Notes under the pieces: generated by a model
What the model saw: only the letters and a program-made list of their open reading frames with translations
Databases searched by the model: none
Told to the model about the DNA's origin: nothing
Source of the DNA: an uncultured Eubacteriales bacterium
GTDB lineage: Bacteria > Bacillota_A > Clostridia > Oscillospirales > Oscillospiraceae
Assembly: GCA_949451265.1 (NCBI GenBank)
Contig: CASTQR010000022.1
Coordinates: 1-14,612, forward strand
Length of the DNA stretch: 14,612 nucleotides
Direction of reading: 5' to 3'
Translations under genes and position numbers: made by a program
Part shown: positions 13,875 to 14,612 of the stretch, piece after piece
Layout: every line of letters begins with the position of its first letter
How positions within the stretch are numbered: the stretch's first letter is position 1

Positions 13875-14612
13875 TCAGCTGTCCAGCCGCAGCCGCTTGT
13901 AAAAGTCCAGCGTCCGGAAGCCCTGCTCCAGCCGGGTCATGAGGTAGGCCTCCGCCGCGTCCCCTAAACGCTTCATTCCCTCCCCGTCCAGGCGGAAGGA
14001 CAGCAGGCGCTTCCTGGGGCCCCAGATGATGTGCCGCAAGGCCGCCAGCGCCGACGGGGTCAGCGGCATGGACACCCCCTCCCCCAGCCGGTCCCGGCAG
14101 GCGGCGCAGTGGATGGTGCCCTCCCCCAGGTGGATGTGGGGATCCACCGGCTTCTCCCGGAAGCACACCCCGCACCGCTCCAGCTGTGGCTCGTACCCGG
14201 CGATCTCCATGGCCCGCCACTCAAAGGCGGCCTTCACCTGGGCCGGGGGCACCGGCAGCTTGTCCAGGGCGTGGAGGCAGTTCAGCGTCACCGACAAAAG
14301 GCCGGGGTCGGGCTGGCCCTCCTCCGCCAGGGTCTCTGTGACCTCCGCCAGATAGCTTGCCAGGGACAGCTTTTCCAGATCCGTCCGCACCCCCTCAAAC
14401 AGCCGCTCCGAGGCCGTCTCCTTCACCGACCACATCTCCCGGAACTCATACAGGGTGAACTCCCCCCAGGCCAGCAGCTGGCAGGCGGCGGCGATGGGGC
14501 TGTCCTTTTTCCGGCACCCCCGGGCGGACACGGTGAGCTTGCCCTCCTGTTCCGTCAGCAGGGTGAGGATCTTGTCCGATTCCTTGTAATTCACCTCGCG
14601 CAGGACGAGGGC
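13875..14612 (-). CDS. recO: DNA repair protein RecO, partial at 5' end
   Basis: RecO helps load RecA onto SSB-coated DNA in the RecFOR recombination pathway. The reading frame is open to the right edge: the last bases encode ALVLREVNYKESDKILTLL, the family's standard N-terminal block, so only a handful of residues (including the start codon) lie outside. A frame beginning at the GTG of 14594 would cut into this conserved block and is rejected. The 245 visible residues include the OB-fold N-terminal domain (to about 85), a helical domain and a zinc-finger-like motif of two CxxC pairs (Cys147/150 and Cys169/172 in visible numbering). It is probably co-transcribed with mutS2. Confidence 0.95.
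   Translation of the reverse strand, partial: ALVLREVNYKESDKILTLLTEQEGKLTVSARGCRKKDSPIAAACQLLAWGEFTLYEFREMWSVKETASERLFEGVRTDLEKLSLASYLAEVTETLAEEGQPDPGLLSVTLNCLHALDKLPVPPAQVKAAFEWRAMEIAGYEPQLERCGVCFREKPVDPHIHLGEGTIHCAACRDRLGEGVSMPLTPSALAALRHIIWGPRKRLLSFRLDGEGMKRLGDAAEAYLMTRLEQGFRTLDFYKRLRLDS

Noticed and set aside
1..14612. CRISPR array, transposon, phage or tRNA/rRNA genes
   Set aside because: No spaced repeats, transposase or integrase motifs, or cloverleaf/rRNA sequence were recognised on either strand.

Overview
The window carries fourteen protein-coding genes, all on the minus strand, in GC-rich DNA with strongly GC-biased third codon positions. Gene content and order point to a GC-rich low-oxygen Firmicute of class Clostridia, most likely the Oscillospiraceae (Flavonifractor/Pseudoflavonifractor/Lawsonibacter-like). 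This placement is inferred from family resemblance: a class B penicillin-binding protein with PASTA domains, an HPr with both His15 and Ser46, MutS2 with an Smr domain, and the rsmD-coaD-coiled-coil gene order. No RNA gene, mobile element or CRISPR array was seen.

Read in the direction of transcription (right to left), the first block is repair and housekeeping. recO (cut by the right edge) and mutS2 lie 45 bases apart. A 231-base gap then holds a weak terminator-like structure and a promoter for ptsH, the HPr phosphocarrier, which ends at a strong intrinsic terminator. uvrC, rsmD and coaD follow, joined by two ATGA overlaps, and then a coiled-coil protein gene closed by a second strong terminator.

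The second block is a division and cell-wall (dcw) cluster: mraZ, rsmH, ftsL, a PASTA-containing class B PBP, a short Mur-ligase-like gene, mraY and ftsW (cut by the left edge). Its control region (7113-7397, 285 bases) is unusually AT-rich. It holds a promoter with phased A-tracts, four TGGAG boxes arranged like MraZ operators, an upstream 8-bp inverted repeat, and a chain of tiny leader reading frames that the boxes themselves create and that runs into the mraZ start codon.

The most unusual point is what the dcw cluster lacks. The usual murE and murF slot between the PBP and mraY holds only a 182-codon protein that looks like a cut-down Mur ligase without the ATP-binding lysine. murD is also absent between mraY and ftsW. 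Two strong hairpins sit between genes inside the cluster (rsmH/ftsL and ftsL/PBP) and could adjust the relative expression of its genes.
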